Made by a program: the position numbers and the translations under genes. The notes under the pieces are model-generated. The model did no database searches. It was given only the letters and a program-made list of their open reading frames with translations, and was not told where the DNA came from. From NCBI RefSeq assembly GCF_900637665.1, contig NZ_LR134386.1, positions 4,456,501 to 4,520,500 of the forward strand: DNA of 64,000 nucleotides, written 5' to 3'. The DNA comes from Chryseobacterium nakagawai (GTDB lineage: Bacteria; Bacteroidota; Bacteroidia; Flavobacteriales; Weeksellaceae). Positions 1 through 9,366 of the stretch are shown here, piece after piece. The stretch's first letter is position 1; every line of letters starts with the position of its first letter.

Positions 1-828
1 AAATACGGAAGCATCATCAGCTCTAGCTGGGATATTGCTTCTTCAGATGGAATGAATGAAAAAGGATTGGTAGCGAACTTATTATGGCTGGGGGAATCTC
101 AATACCCAAAATTTGATCCTAAAGGAAGTAAAAAGGGACTGGCTATTTCTTTATGGGCCCAATATTATCTTGATAATTTCTCAACGGTAAAAGAAGCCGT
201 AGAATTTTCAAGAAAAGAACCCTTCGTTGTCGTAAGTGACTATATTCCAGGAACGGAAAGGTTTACCACCATTCATCTTTCTCTTTCTGATGCTTCAGGA
301 GATAGTGCTGTATTTGAATATATTAACGGAAAACTGGTTATTCATCATGATCCTTCTTACACAGTAATGACTAACTCTCCTATTTTTGACGAACAACTTG
401 CACTTAATAATTACTGGAAAGGGATACCGGGAACTGTCATGCTTCCGGGAACCAATCGCGCTGCAGACCGATTTGTAAGAGCTTCTTATTATATTGATGC
501 AATTCCAAAAACTGCCGATACCCGTACTGCTGTGGCCAGCGTGTTTAGTGTGATCAGAAACTGTTCTGTCCCTTACGGTATTTCTTCTCCTACCGAGCCC
601 AATATTTCTTCTACAAGATGGCGCTCTGTTTCGGATCAGAAAAATCTGGTGTATTATTTTGAAACTGTTTTTACCCCCAACACATTCTGGGTAGATCTTA
701 AAGATTTTGACCTAAGCGCAAAAGGGAAGGTAATGAAGCTTGATCTAAGCAACTATCAAACTTATCACGGTAAATCGAACACTAGTTTCAAAGAAACTCC
801 ATCTTTCAGATTTTTAGGCTTAGAATAA
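1..828 (+). CDS. Linear amide C-N hydrolase, 5'-truncated by window edge
   Basis: The frame is open from base 1, so the true start and the N-terminal nucleophile Cys lie outside the window; 275 codons are visible. Visible motifs such as SSSWDIAS and GMNEKGL and the later NSPIFDEQL and LPGTNRAADRF are typical of the choloylglycine hydrolase / penicillin V acylase (Ntn-hydrolase, PF02275) family. Known members cleave non-peptide amide bonds in bile-salt conjugates, penicillin V or acyl-homoserine lactones. The substrate cannot be told from the sequence, and the signal peptide, if any, is not visible. The gene is followed by 277 bases before the porin gene, so it is probably a separate unit. Confidence 0.85.
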   Translation, partial: KYGSIISSSWDIASSDGMNEKGLVANLLWLGESQYPKFDPKGSKKGLAISLWAQYYLDNFSTVKEAVEFSRKEPFVVVSDYIPGTERFTTIHLSLSDASGDSAVFEYINGKLVIHHDPSYTVMTNSPIFDEQLALNNYWKGIPGTVMLPGTNRAADRFVRASYYIDAIPKTADTRTAVASVFSVIRNCSVPYGISSPTEPNISSTRWRSVSDQKNLVYYFETVFTPNTFWVDLKDFDLSAKGKVMKLDLSNYQTYHGKSNTSFKETPSFRFLGLE

Positions 829-941
829 AAAATTCAGGTTTAAAAGTAAAGATTTGGACTTAAGTGTTTCTTTATATAAGAATAGGTTAGAAGCACCTGA
901 GTCTCTGTACATAATGAATGATTACATTCAGGATGAGGTAA

Positions 942-1103
942 ATGATCATTCCTTCCTCTGGAAAAGTATACATCGGAGATGTAACGGAAGGGTTTAGTAA
1001 TCATTCATGGGCACGCTCAGTGCATTACCTCAGCTTTTCAAGGACAGAGACAGGAACTTTTATGCTTATTAAAAATTCAAAAAAGCAAAAATTAAACAAA
1101 TAG
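942..1103 (+). other. Possible 53-residue ORF or gene relic before the porin gene
   Basis: An ATG at 942 opens 53 codons ending two bases before the porin start. The translation (MIIPSSGKVYIGDVTEGFSN..., ending ...KQKLNK) has balanced, protein-like composition, and upstream codons in another frame (MNDYIQDEVNDHS from 914) also look coding, which suggests a frameshifted relic. The same stretch holds short inverted repeats: GTCTCTGT 901-908 with 1044-1051, GAATGATTAC 916-925 with 997-1006, GAGGTAA 935-941 with 1025-1031. I do not recognise the protein. Confidence 0.3.
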
Positions 1104-1105
1104 AT

Positions 1106-2272
1106 ATGGCCTTTTTTTCATTAAAAAAGAGAAGCTTGATTCTGTGTATACTCATGGGCTGGTTTTCAGCAAATGCACAAATACAAGACTCTCTACAGAC
1201 CACCCCCCAACCACAAGAAGAAGATCATGTAAAATATCCTCAGCTTCAGATCAAAGGACTTTTTCAGGCACGTTATCTGGTAGGAATGAGCAAGGATGTT
1301 GACGTCAACGGACTTCATCATTCTGACGGATCAGGAACCAGCAATAATTTCATGCTGAAATACATGAGGATTCAGGTACGGGCACAAATCAGTAAGCGTA
1401 CTGAAGTTGTTGCATTGGCCAACCTTGCCGACTTTAAAAACGATCCTAAAAGCAGAGTTCTTGAAAATGCTTATCTGAAATATACCTTCAGTCCCAAGTT
1501 GGCATTCACTGTGGGCCAGTTTAGACCCTGGTTTGGTATTGAGGAGACTTATCCTATCGATATTATTAAATCCCTGGACTGGTCTAATCAGTATTCCGAA
1601 TTTGGGAAACTGGGCTGGACGAGTTTCCAGATAGGGCTTTCTGCCACAGGACAAGTAAAATTAGGAGAAATTCCCCTCCAATATGCGGTCTCTGTAGTGA
1701 ATGGAAACGGAAAAAACCAAATCAATGATAATGACAACGGAAAACAATATTCTACCCGTTTACTTTTCGGATTATCCAAGAAATACAGTTTCAATGTTGG
1801 TTTAAACGGAGGGATTGGTGAAGTTTTCAGCAAAAAAGTATATGCTGTAGGGGTTGATCTCAGCTCAATGATTCATTTTGATCCCAAATGGAGTCTTGAT
1901 ATGCAACTGGAAGCCAAACAGGCCACCAATCACGTTCTATACAATTCTATCGCTCCTGAAATAAGACCTGATAATCCGGACCAGTATCTGGTTCGAGGGG
2001 TCTATTTCCTTCCAAATCTGAGATATGAAATCAATCACAAAAATCTCAGTGCTTTTGAATTGTCTTGCCGATATGAATACCTAGACACCAATTTTAGAAT
2101 GGAATCCAACCCCAGACAAACCATCACACCAATGGTAGGATTAGAATTTCTGAAAAATTATGGGGCCAGAATTCAACTGGGAGTACAATTTGACCGCTAC
2201 AAATATCAGGTAGAAAACACCAATCAATACAACAATAATCTATTCATCGTTCAGGTACAAAGTAGATTTTAA
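1106..2272 (+). CDS. OprO/OprP-like outer-membrane porin
   Basis: This 388-residue protein has a Sec signal peptide (basic MAFFSLKKRS, hydrophobic core, cleavage near ANAQ-IQ). The rest is made of alternating aromatic and polar beta-strands (LKYMRIQVRAQI, AFTVGQFRPWFGIEETYP) typical of phosphate-selective porin O/P (PF07396), and it ends in an aromatic residue (QSRF), as barrel proteins usually do. It should form a trimeric diffusion channel in the outer membrane. It lies 20 bases upstream of a dicarboxylate symporter and the sdh genes, so the likely cargo is C4-dicarboxylates, an inference from context only. It is probably the first gene of the operon running to 7087. Confidence 0.8.
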   Translation: MAFFSLKKRSLILCILMGWFSANAQIQDSLQTTPQPQEEDHVKYPQLQIKGLFQARYLVGMSKDVDVNGLHHSDGSGTSNNFMLKYMRIQVRAQISKRTEVVALANLADFKNDPKSRVLENAYLKYTFSPKLAFTVGQFRPWFGIEETYPIDIIKSLDWSNQYSEFGKLGWTSFQIGLSATGQVKLGEIPLQYAVSVVNGNGKNQINDNDNGKQYSTRLLFGLSKKYSFNVGLNGGIGEVFSKKVYAVGVDLSSMIHFDPKWSLDMQLEAKQATNHVLYNSIAPEIRPDNPDQYLVRGVYFLPNLRYEINHKNLSAFELSCRYEYLDTNFRMESNPRQTITPMVGLEFLKNYGARIQLGVQFDRYKYQVENTNQYNNNLFIVQVQSRF

Positions 2273-2292
2273 CAGATTAAATAGTGAGTATT

Positions 2293-3723
2293 ATGAAAGA
2301 AATTAATATTAAAAACGTTGCGATCACATTTGTCGTTGCGTTAATCATCTGGTTCATTCCGGCACCTGAGGGAGTTGCCCAGAATGCATGGCATTTGTTT
2401 GCCATCTTTGCCGCAACCATTTTAGGAATTATTTTAAAAGCAGCTCCTATGGGAACCATGTGTATGATGGCCATAGGATTTACAGCGCTTACACAAGTAG
2501 TGGCTCCCGGAGACGCGGGAAAATCTATTACCAAAGCACTTTCCGGATTTGGAGATAAAGTGATCTGGCTGATCGGGATTTCATTTTTTATTGCCAGAGG
2601 ATTTATTAAAACAGGACTTGGAAACCGTATTGCCTTTTTATTCATCAGGGTTTTCGGTAAAAGTTCATTAGGGCTGGCTTATGGATTAGGACTTGCAGAC
2701 GTTTGTCTGGCTCCTGCTATCCCTAGTAATACGGCAAGAGGAGGGGGAATTATTTACCCCATCATGAAATCTATGGCCATAAGCTTTGATTCCGTTCCTG
2801 AAAAACCCGAAACTCATAGAAAATTGGGTTCATTTTTAACATTGAACAGTTACTATATGAACCTCATCGCTTCTTCTATGTTCTTAACCGGAACAGCAAG
2901 TAACCCTATGTGCCAGAAATTTGCCGCCAACCTTGGAATTGATATCACATGGATGTCTTGGGCAGCGGCTGGTTTTCTACCCGGTTTAGTAGCGTTCTTC
3001 GTTGTTCCTTTGGTATTGTATAAATTGTATCCACCTGAATTGAAAAAAACAGGTGATGCCCCGAAAATGGCCGCTCAGAAATTAAAAGAAATGGGACCTA
3101 TTTCCAGAAATGAATGGTTGATGCTATTGGCTTTCTTTATCCTTTTATTCCTTTGGATTTTTGGTGGTGCACTTTCTATTGATGCAACAACTACAGCCTT
3201 TATCGGATTAACTTTATTGCTATTAACCTCAGTATTAACTTGGGAAGATGTAAAAGGTGAAAAAGGAGCATGGGATACCATCGTTTGGTTTGCTGTTTTG
3301 GTCATGATGGCAAGTTCTTTGAATGAATTGGGCTTCATTGGCTGGTTCAGTAACCTTATCAAAGTTCAAATCGGAGGCTTAAGCTGGCAGGTAGCCTTCC
3401 CGGTTATTATTGTCGTCTATTTCTTCAGTCATTATATTTTCGCAAGTGCTACAGCTCACGTAGCGGCTATGTATGCAGCCTTATTGGGTGTAGGGGTTTC
3501 TTTAGGCATTCCTCCGATGTTATTAGCAATGATGCTAGGTTTCATGGGATCAATTTATGGAGTGCTTACTCATTACGGGCACGGACCTGCTCCCGTATTC
3601 TTCGGCAGCGGATATGTTGATCTGAAAGTCTGGTGGCTTCGTGGCCTTGAAATAGGAATCGTGCTCTTAATCATCTACATGGTTGTAGGAGGCTTATGGA
3701 TGAAAGTTTTAGGATATTATTAA
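2293..3723 (+). CDS. DASS-family sodium/dicarboxylate symporter
   Basis: This is a polytopic inner-membrane protein of 476 residues from ATG 2293; a GTG at 2284 would add three residues, but the ATG is preferred. It carries the divalent anion:Na+ symporter (SLC13/INDY, PF00939) signatures: an SNT motif within SNTARGGGIIYP in the first half and a matching SATAHVAAMYA in the second half. These two motifs form the substrate and sodium site in the family. It is close to bacterial CitT/TtdT/YbhI-type transporters of succinate, malate, tartrate or 2-oxoglutarate. Placement between a porin and succinate dehydrogenase strongly suggests C4-dicarboxylate uptake feeding SdhCAB. The exact substrate is not determined. 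Confidence 0.87.
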   Translation: MKEINIKNVAITFVVALIIWFIPAPEGVAQNAWHLFAIFAATILGIILKAAPMGTMCMMAIGFTALTQVVAPGDAGKSITKALSGFGDKVIWLIGISFFIARGFIKTGLGNRIAFLFIRVFGKSSLGLAYGLGLADVCLAPAIPSNTARGGGIIYPIMKSMAISFDSVPEKPETHRKLGSFLTLNSYYMNLIASSMFLTGTASNPMCQKFAANLGIDITWMSWAAAGFLPGLVAFFVVPLVLYKLYPPELKKTGDAPKMAAQKLKEMGPISRNEWLMLLAFFILLFLWIFGGALSIDATTTAFIGLTLLLLTSVLTWEDVKGEKGAWDTIVWFAVLVMMASSLNELGFIGWFSNLIKVQIGGLSWQVAFPVIIVVYFFSHYIFASATAHVAAMYAALLGVGVSLGIPPMLLAMMLGFMGSIYGVLTHYGHGPAPVFFGSGYVDLKVWWLRGLEIGIVLLIIYMVVGGLWMKVLGYY

Positions 3724-3739
3724 TTATTAAATCAAATAT

Positions 3740-4396
3740 ATGTTATCAACATTGTCAAGAAAAATGCTGATGTGCCTTACAGGACTCTTTTTGGGATTCT
3801 TCCTGTTGATTCATTTCCTCGGAAATCTTCAGCTTTTTCTCCCCCAGGAACAAGCCCATCTGCAATTTAATGCCTATTCTCATTTTTTATCAGGAAATAT
3901 CATCATCAAAATAGTTTCTTATGTATTGTATGCCAGTATTATTCTGCATGCCCTAGACGGATTGATGATTACTCTGAAAAACAAAAAATCCGGTGGTGAT
4001 TATCAGAACGACAGACGTAGAAGAGCCAGCAAATGGGCATCCAGAAATATGGGAATTCTGGGAACATTAATCCTGATCTTTCTGGTCATTCATTTCCAAA
4101 ATTTCTGGTATGTCTATAAATTCGGAAACCCACCATTGGATGAGAATGGAAATAAGGACTTATATATTTTGGTCGTAACAGTGTTTAAAGAGTGGTGGTA
4201 CGTGGTGATTTATGTTCTTTCTATGATTGCCTTATGTTATCATCTGATCCACGGATTATACAGCTCCGTAAGAACTCTTGGATTGTACCATCCTAAATTT
4301 GTGAAATGGGTTAAAATTATTGGAACAGCCTACTCTGTCATTATAAGTTTAGGTTTTGCCCTTATGCCTGTTTATGTATTCTTTACTTATCATTAA
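3740..4396 (+). CDS. sdhC: Succinate dehydrogenase cytochrome b subunit
   Basis: This 218-residue membrane protein has about five hydrophobic helices, as in the single-subunit diheme cytochrome b558 anchors (TIGR02046) of Bacteroidota and epsilonproteobacterial SDH/FRD. Conserved features include the N-terminal RKMLMCLTGLFLGFFLLIH segment and histidines in LIHFLGN, LHALDG, VIHFQNFW and LIHGLYSS that can serve as heme ligands. It anchors SdhAB in the inner membrane and passes electrons to menaquinone. It begins 16 bases after the symporter gene and is followed 12 bases later by sdhA. No separate sdhD is present, which is normal for this type. Confidence 0.93.
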   Translation: MLSTLSRKMLMCLTGLFLGFFLLIHFLGNLQLFLPQEQAHLQFNAYSHFLSGNIIIKIVSYVLYASIILHALDGLMITLKNKKSGGDYQNDRRRRASKWASRNMGILGTLILIFLVIHFQNFWYVYKFGNPPLDENGNKDLYILVVTVFKEWWYVVIYVLSMIALCYHLIHGLYSSVRTLGLYHPKFVKWVKIIGTAYSVIISLGFALMPVYVFFTYH

Positions 4397-4408
4397 AAAG
4401 ACCTCATC

Positions 4409-6325
4409 ATGATTTTAGATTCAAAAATACCACAAGGCCCATTGGAACAAAAATGGGCATATTATAAAAAGAAAGCCAAGCTTGTCAATCCGGCCAACCG
4501 TAAAAAGCTTGATGTGATTGTTGTAGGAACAGGTCTTGCCGGAAGCTCTATCGCTGCCTCTTTAGGAGAGATGGGATATAATGTGAAGGCATTTTGTTTT
4601 CAGGACAGTCCGAGAAGAGCACACTCTGTAGCGGCTCAAGGTGGAGTAAATGCTGCTAAAAATTATAAAAATGATGGTGACAGTGTGTACAGAATGTTCG
4701 TTGATACTTTGAAAGGTGGCGACTTCAGGGCACGTGAAGCCAATGTGTACCGAATGGCAGAATGTTCTTTAAACCTTATCGATCAGGCTGTAGCACAAGG
4801 CGTTCCTTTTGGTCGTGAATATGGAGGGTACCTTAATAACCGTTCTTTTGGTGGGGTCCAGGTAAGCCGTACTTTCTATGCCAGAGGACAGACCGGACAA
4901 CAGTTGCTTCTGGGAGCGTATCAGGCTTTGATGAGACAGGTTGGAAAAGGTTCTGTACAATTGTTTTCAAGACATGAAATGCTTGATTTGGTTACGATTG
5001 ATGGGAAAGCAAGAGGAATTATCGTAAGAAATTTAGATACCGGAGAAATTGAAAGACATGCAGCCCATGCTGTAATATTAGCAACCGGAGGCTATGGAAA
5101 GATTTATTACCTGTCTACATTAGCTATGGGATGTAATGGTTCTGCGATCTGGAGAGCACATAAAAAAGGAGCTTTAATGGCTTCGCCGAGCTGGATTCAG
5201 GTACACCCTACTTCCCTTCCGCAATCCGGAGATTATCAGTCTAAATTAACATTAATGTCTGAATCATTGCGTAATGACGGAAGAATCTGGGTTCCTTTAA
5301 AAGAAGATGAAAACAGACTCCCGAATGACATTCCTGAAAATGAAAGAGACTATTATCTGGAAAGAAGATATCCTGCATTTGGAAACCTGGCTCCAAGAGA
5401 TATTTCGTCCCGTGCTGCCAAAGAAAGAATTGATGCCGGATTCGGAATTGGTCCCTTGAAAAATGCAGTGTACCTGGATTTTTCCAAGGCGATTAAAGAA
5501 CAAGGAAAAGATAAGATCAAAGAGAAATACGGAAATTTATTCGACATGTATCTTAAGATTACAGGATATGATGCTTATAAAGAACCAATGATGATCTCTC
5601 CTTCTGCTCACTTCTCCATGGGAGGTCTTTGGGTAGATTATGAACTGATGACCACTGTTCCGGGACTATTTGCATTGGGAGAAGCTAATTTTGCAGATCA
5701 TGGAGCCAACAGATTGGGAGCAAACTCTCTCTTACAGGCTTCTGTAGACGGATATTTTATCGCTCCTTATACTATTGCAAATTATTTAGCAGATGAAATT
5801 CATACCGGGAAAATTTCACCGGATGCTCCAGAGTTTGAACAGGCTGAAAATGCTGTTAAAAATCAGATTCAAGATTTAATGAATATCAAAGGAACCAAAA
5901 CTGTTGACTACTTCCATAAAACATTAGGAAAGTTGCTGTACAATTATTGCGGACTGGCAAGAAACGAGGAAGGGCTTAAATATGCTATTCAGGAGATCAG
6001 AAAACTAAAACAGGAGTTCTATAAAGACGTAAGGGTTTCCGGACAAGGGGATAAGATGAATGCTGAACTGGAAAAAGCAGGTCGTGTTGCTGATTATTTT
6101 GAAATCGGAGAGCTGATGTGTTATGATGCTTTAACCCGTAATGAATCCTGTGGAGCTCACTTCCGTGAAGAATACCAAACTCCGGATGGAGAAGCAATGA
6201 GAAATGATGCAGAATATCAATTCATCTCAGCATGGGCATGGACAGGTGAAAATGGAGAACCTGAACTGGTTAAAGAACCATTAACCTTCGAAGAAATACA
6301 GCCAACGGTAAGAAGTTACAAATAA
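4409..6325 (+). CDS. sdhA: Succinate dehydrogenase/fumarate reductase flavoprotein subunit
   Basis: The 638-residue catalytic subunit oxidises succinate to fumarate (or the reverse) on the cytoplasmic face. The FAD Rossmann motif GTGLAG is at residues 40-45. The covalent FAD histidine is expected at His72 in [11 protein letters not shown]. Active-site elements [13 protein letters not shown] (catalytic Arg) and [10 protein letters not shown] are present. It is of the longer type B flavoprotein size found in Bacteroidota. It sits between sdhC and sdhB with gaps of 12 bases on each side, in the order C-A-B. Confidence 0.96.
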   Translation: MILDSKIPQGPLEQKWAYYKKKAKLVNPANRKKLDVIVVGTGLAGSSIAASLGEMGYNVKAFCFQDSPRRAHSVAAQGGVNAAKNYKNDGDSVYRMFVDTLKGGDFRAREANVYRMAECSLNLIDQAVAQGVPFGREYGGYLNNRSFGGVQVSRTFYARGQTGQQLLLGAYQALMRQVGKGSVQLFSRHEMLDLVTIDGKARGIIVRNLDTGEIERHAAHAVILATGGYGKIYYLSTLAMGCNGSAIWRAHKKGALMASPSWIQVHPTSLPQSGDYQSKLTLMSESLRNDGRIWVPLKEDENRLPNDIPENERDYYLERRYPAFGNLAPRDISSRAAKERIDAGFGIGPLKNAVYLDFSKAIKEQGKDKIKEKYGNLFDMYLKITGYDAYKEPMMISPSAHFSMGGLWVDYELMTTVPGLFALGEANFADHGANRLGANSLLQASVDGYFIAPYTIANYLADEIHTGKISPDAPEFEQAENAVKNQIQDLMNIKGTKTVDYFHKTLGKLLYNYCGLARNEEGLKYAIQEIRKLKQEFYKDVRVSGQGDKMNAELEKAGRVADYFEIGELMCYDALTRNESCGAHFREEYQTPDGEAMRNDAEYQFISAWAWTGENGEPELVKEPLTFEEIQPTVRSYK

Positions 6326-6337
6326 AAAACAAAAATT

Positions 6338-7087
6338 ATGGATTTACACCTTAAGATATGGAGACAGAAAGACAGAAAAAGTGAGGGAAAACTGGTCAGC
6401 TATGACCTTAAAGGATTAAATTCTCACATGTCTTTCCTTGAAATGTTAGATACATTAAACGAAAAACTGATTACCGAAGGAGATGAACCAGTAGAATTTG
6501 ACCACGACTGTCGTGAAGGAATCTGCGGACAATGTGGAATGATGATTAACGGTATTGCACATGGCCCTTTAAAAAATACAACGACCTGCCAGCTTCACCT
6601 GCGTTCTTTTAAAGATGGGGAAACAATTCTGATAGAACCTTTTCGTGCAGAAGCTTTTCCTGTAAAAAAAGATTTAAAAGTAGACCGTTCTGCTTTTGAC
6701 AGAATTATTTCTTCCGGTGGTTTCGTATCAATAAATACCGGCCAGGCTCCGGATGCGACTGCTATTCCGGTAACGCATCAGGTTGCTGAAGAGGCTTTTG
6801 ATTCTGCTGCCTGCATCGGATGTGGTGCCTGTGTGGCAACCTGTAAAAACGGAAGTGCCGCTTTGTTTACTTCTGCAAAAATAGCTCACATGGCATTATT
6901 GCCTCAAGGCAAAGAAGAAAGAAGCAAGCGTGTTTTGGATATGGTTTTCCAGATGGATACTGAATTATTTGGGCACTGTTCCAATACGGAAGCTTGTGAA
7001 GTAGAATGTCCGCAAGGTATCTCTGTACTGAATATTGCCAGAATGAATTTTGAATATAACAGAGCTTTATTCTTTAAAAAGAAATAG
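6338..7087 (+). CDS. sdhB: Succinate dehydrogenase iron-sulfur subunit
   Basis: This 249-residue protein has an N-terminal ferredoxin domain with the [2Fe-2S] cysteines C58, C63, C66 and C84 (CREGICGQCG...C). A C-terminal domain holds the [4Fe-4S]/[3Fe-4S] motifs CIGCGACVATC and CSNTEACEVECP. It relays electrons from SdhA FAD to the heme/quinone site of SdhC. It is the last gene of the operon; a strong hairpin follows 23 bases after its stop codon. Confidence 0.96.
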   Translation: MDLHLKIWRQKDRKSEGKLVSYDLKGLNSHMSFLEMLDTLNEKLITEGDEPVEFDHDCREGICGQCGMMINGIAHGPLKNTTTCQLHLRSFKDGETILIEPFRAEAFPVKKDLKVDRSAFDRIISSGGFVSINTGQAPDATAIPVTHQVAEEAFDSAACIGCGACVATCKNGSAALFTSAKIAHMALLPQGKEERSKRVLDMVFQMDTELFGHCSNTEACEVECPQGISVLNIARMNFEYNRALFFKKK

Positions 7088-7110
7088 TTTAGTATAAAGA
7101 CTTTATGATT

Positions 7111-7134
7111 AACCACATAGAAATCTATGTGGTT
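7111..7134 (+). terminator. Terminator hairpin after sdhB
   Basis: An 11-bp perfect inverted repeat (AACCACATAGA / TCTATGTGGTT) with a 2-base loop is followed by a short T-rich tail. It probably ends the porin-symporter-sdhCAB transcript. Confidence 0.7.
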
Positions 7135-7209
7135 TTGTAAACCCTCGACAATTTCAACATATAAAATAGTGAATCTACCTTTTTACTTTCCAAGCCTACC
7201 CCGCATCTT

Positions 7210-7983
7210 TTACTCGTTTATCATGGCCACTACTCTTGCCGGAGCCGCAGAACCTCCTACAATCTTTAATGGAAATACACAGACTCTGAAACCCGAAGAA
7301 GGTAATGCTTTAAGGTTAGTTAGCTGTTCTATATGTAAATATTCTTTTTCTATTCCTACCCGGTGACCTTCCCAGAAATATTCCGGATCATTGAGCTCTT
7401 TTGCTTTTTTAGCCATAAATTTTAATGGTAAATCCCATCCCCATTGATCGATTCCCATTACTTTTACTCCTTGATCAATCAGCCATTCAGTAGCTTCTTT
7501 GCTCATTCCGGTTCCTTTTTCTACAAAATCAGGACTTCCCATCAGCTGATCCCGGCCAGTTCTGATCAAAACTATATTTCCTTCCTGAATGGTAATTCCG
7601 TTTTTATCTAAATCTCTTTTCAAATCCTCTATAGTGATGGCTATAAAGTCTTCTTTATGGCTGCAATCAATAACAATACCGTCTCCGTAACACCATTCTA
7701 ATGGAATCTGATCGATTGTTTTAGCAGGTTTTCCTTCTACCTCAGGACCGTAATGCCATGGTGCATCAATATGGGTTGTCGCATGGAGTCCCATATTTTT
7801 GATCGTATCATCAGCCCAACCAGTCCAGTTTTTAGGAAAAAGTCTGAAGGGAAGATTTAATGCCAGACGGATCAGCCAATGGGATTTTCTATGCGCTTTA
7901 TGTTTTATTTTCACTCTCATAAACCATGGATCTCCAGCGTTATATTGAATAGGTTTGGATAAATCGATGATAGTTGTTTTCAT
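7210..7983 (-). CDS. Cyclase-family metal-dependent hydrolase
   Basis: This 257-residue protein belongs to the cyclase family (PF04199), which includes bacterial kynurenine formamidase KynB and isatin hydrolase. The metal-binding signature HxxTHxDxPxH is present as HATTHIDAPWHYG, with His67, His71, Asp73 and His77. The family hydrolyses amides or lactam-like rings with Mn2+ or Zn2+ in the cytoplasm. No signal peptide is seen, and no tryptophan-degradation gene lies nearby, so the substrate remains open. It is convergent with the sdh operon. Confidence 0.82.
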   Translation of the reverse strand: MKTTIIDLSKPIQYNAGDPWFMRVKIKHKAHRKSHWLIRLALNLPFRLFPKNWTGWADDTIKNMGLHATTHIDAPWHYGPEVEGKPAKTIDQIPLEWCYGDGIVIDCSHKEDFIAITIEDLKRDLDKNGITIQEGNIVLIRTGRDQLMGSPDFVEKGTGMSKEATEWLIDQGVKVMGIDQWGWDLPLKFMAKKAKELNDPEYFWEGHRVGIEKEYLHIEQLTNLKALPSSGFRVCVFPLKIVGGSAAPARVVAMINE

Positions 7984-8156
7984 AAGATCAAGTTAGAAAG
8001 TAAAGATAGTAAATAACGTCAGTTCGGAATCAATATTTCGGATTTAGCTAGATTGAAAGATGAAAGCCATGAAGGTCATAAAACATAACCAATTATCTTT
8101 TTATTGAATGTAGAATTAATTGTCTCCATTGATCAATAATAACAATAATAACTTAA

Positions 8157-8314
8157 GGTTACTAATATAATTTAACACTACTGTCATTCTGACGAAGGAA
8201 GAATCTCAATACCTGTTACAATAAAGAGATTCTTCATTTCACGTTGTTTCATTCAGAATGACAGAGTCATAGTAAAAAAATATCAGCACCAGTATAAAAT
8301 TGTATATAATTACC
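8157..8314. repeat. MITE-like palindromic repeat, copy 1
   Basis: This is a non-coding palindrome in the 362-base gap between genes. The core arms are CTGTCATTCTGACGAAGGAA at 8181 and its near complement ending ATTCAGAATGACAG at 8264; the outer ends GGTTACTAATATAATTTAAC and ...TTGTATATAATTACC match the ends of the copy at 57585-57758 in inverted orientation. The rest of the gap shows no gene. Confidence 0.75.
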
Positions 8315-8345
8315 AAACCGAAAGTAACTTCCAGCTTCCTACCTT

Positions 8346-9308
8346 TTAAAATATCTTCGGAATCATGATTTTCTTTGGGTCATTTTCATCATATATAATC
8401 TCTATAGTTCCTGATTTGGGTACAGAGGAAAGATTTAAGAGACTCACAACCTTTTTATAAACGGCAATGTGGTCATTTCCTCTAAAATCTTTAAAACTGA
8501 CCTGAAATATAAGCTGTGGTTGGTCATTCACTGTTAAGCCTGTTTGATTCACACTGATAAGCTGTGCCTCAGCATCTCTTCCGGCAAAAAGAATTTGTTC
8601 ATCTTTTTTATTTTTCACAAATTTCCCAACAATATAACTGACTATCAAGACCGTAACTAAGAATATAACACCACTGAGAATAATGGGATGCACAAAAGTC
8701 AGAAACCTCCACCCAAAATCAAAAGATTCCCTACTATAAAAATAGCTATAAAGCCCTATTATATAAACAATCATAAATGCAATAAATACAAGTCGTATCG
8801 TCAGATTATTGATTTTAAATTTAGTCTGCATACCCCTTAAAATAAAATAAGGTTCTTTGGATGGTAAAGGATTTAAAAGAACTTTGACCGCTTTCCCCTT
8901 CTCGAATCTTTTTTCTTGTGGTTTTGTATCATAAAACATCATTTCCTGTCGGATAGGTACATTTCTTAGATTCTGAAAAGAAAGAACAATATGAATCATA
9001 TTCATATTGTTCTTTGGATTGTATTTTACCAATTTATAGTCTATAATTTCAGCATTTCTGGGAATTCCATTTTGCATGATATGGCTGATCGTTTTCTTTT
9101 CTTTTAAAGTCTTCATCATAAGATTATTGATGAGAAAAAAGAGAACATATATCCAGATAAAAATAGAAAAACCGAGATATCCATAGCTCACGGCTAATGA
9201 ATTTCTCGGTTCTGTACTTACTTCCTCAATCATTATATACAGGAAGATAGGAAATGGTATGCAGAAAACCAGCATATAAAGTGTCCAGAAAATGATCATA
9301 AATTTCAT
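8346..9308 (-). CDS. DUF3592-like integral membrane protein of unknown function
   Basis: The 320-residue protein has four hydrophobic segments, two near the N-terminus (residues about 3-30 and 42-66) and two in the middle (about 172-190 and 205-230). Each pair is followed by a soluble beta-rich domain with similar lines (IDYKLVKYNPKNNMNMIHIVLSF... and AQLISVNQTGLTVNDQPQLIF...). Both soluble parts end in phrases like KVLLNPLPSKEPYFIL and IIYDENDPKKIMIP. This 2-TM plus beta-domain duplication resembles DUF3592-type proteins, but the assignment is by pattern only. No functional partner is evident. Confidence 0.6.
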   Translation of the reverse strand: MKFMIIFWTLYMLVFCIPFPIFLYIMIEEVSTEPRNSLAVSYGYLGFSIFIWIYVLFFLINNLMMKTLKEKKTISHIMQNGIPRNAEIIDYKLVKYNPKNNMNMIHIVLSFQNLRNVPIRQEMMFYDTKPQEKRFEKGKAVKVLLNPLPSKEPYFILRGMQTKFKINNLTIRLVFIAFMIVYIIGLYSYFYSRESFDFGWRFLTFVHPIILSGVIFLVTVLIVSYIVGKFVKNKKDEQILFAGRDAEAQLISVNQTGLTVNDQPQLIFQVSFKDFRGNDHIAVYKKVVSLLNLSSVPKSGTIEIIYDENDPKKIMIPKIF

Positions 9309-9366
9309 AACTGTTATTTTGCGGTGCGTGATAAAGTTATGATATTATTATGAAAAGGACTCTTTG

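Noticed and set aside
1331..1833. Antisense ORFs opposite the porin gene and similar shadows in sdhA, dnaK and ppk1.
   Set aside because: They lie fully inside well-supported genes with known domains and show no independent protein-like signal.
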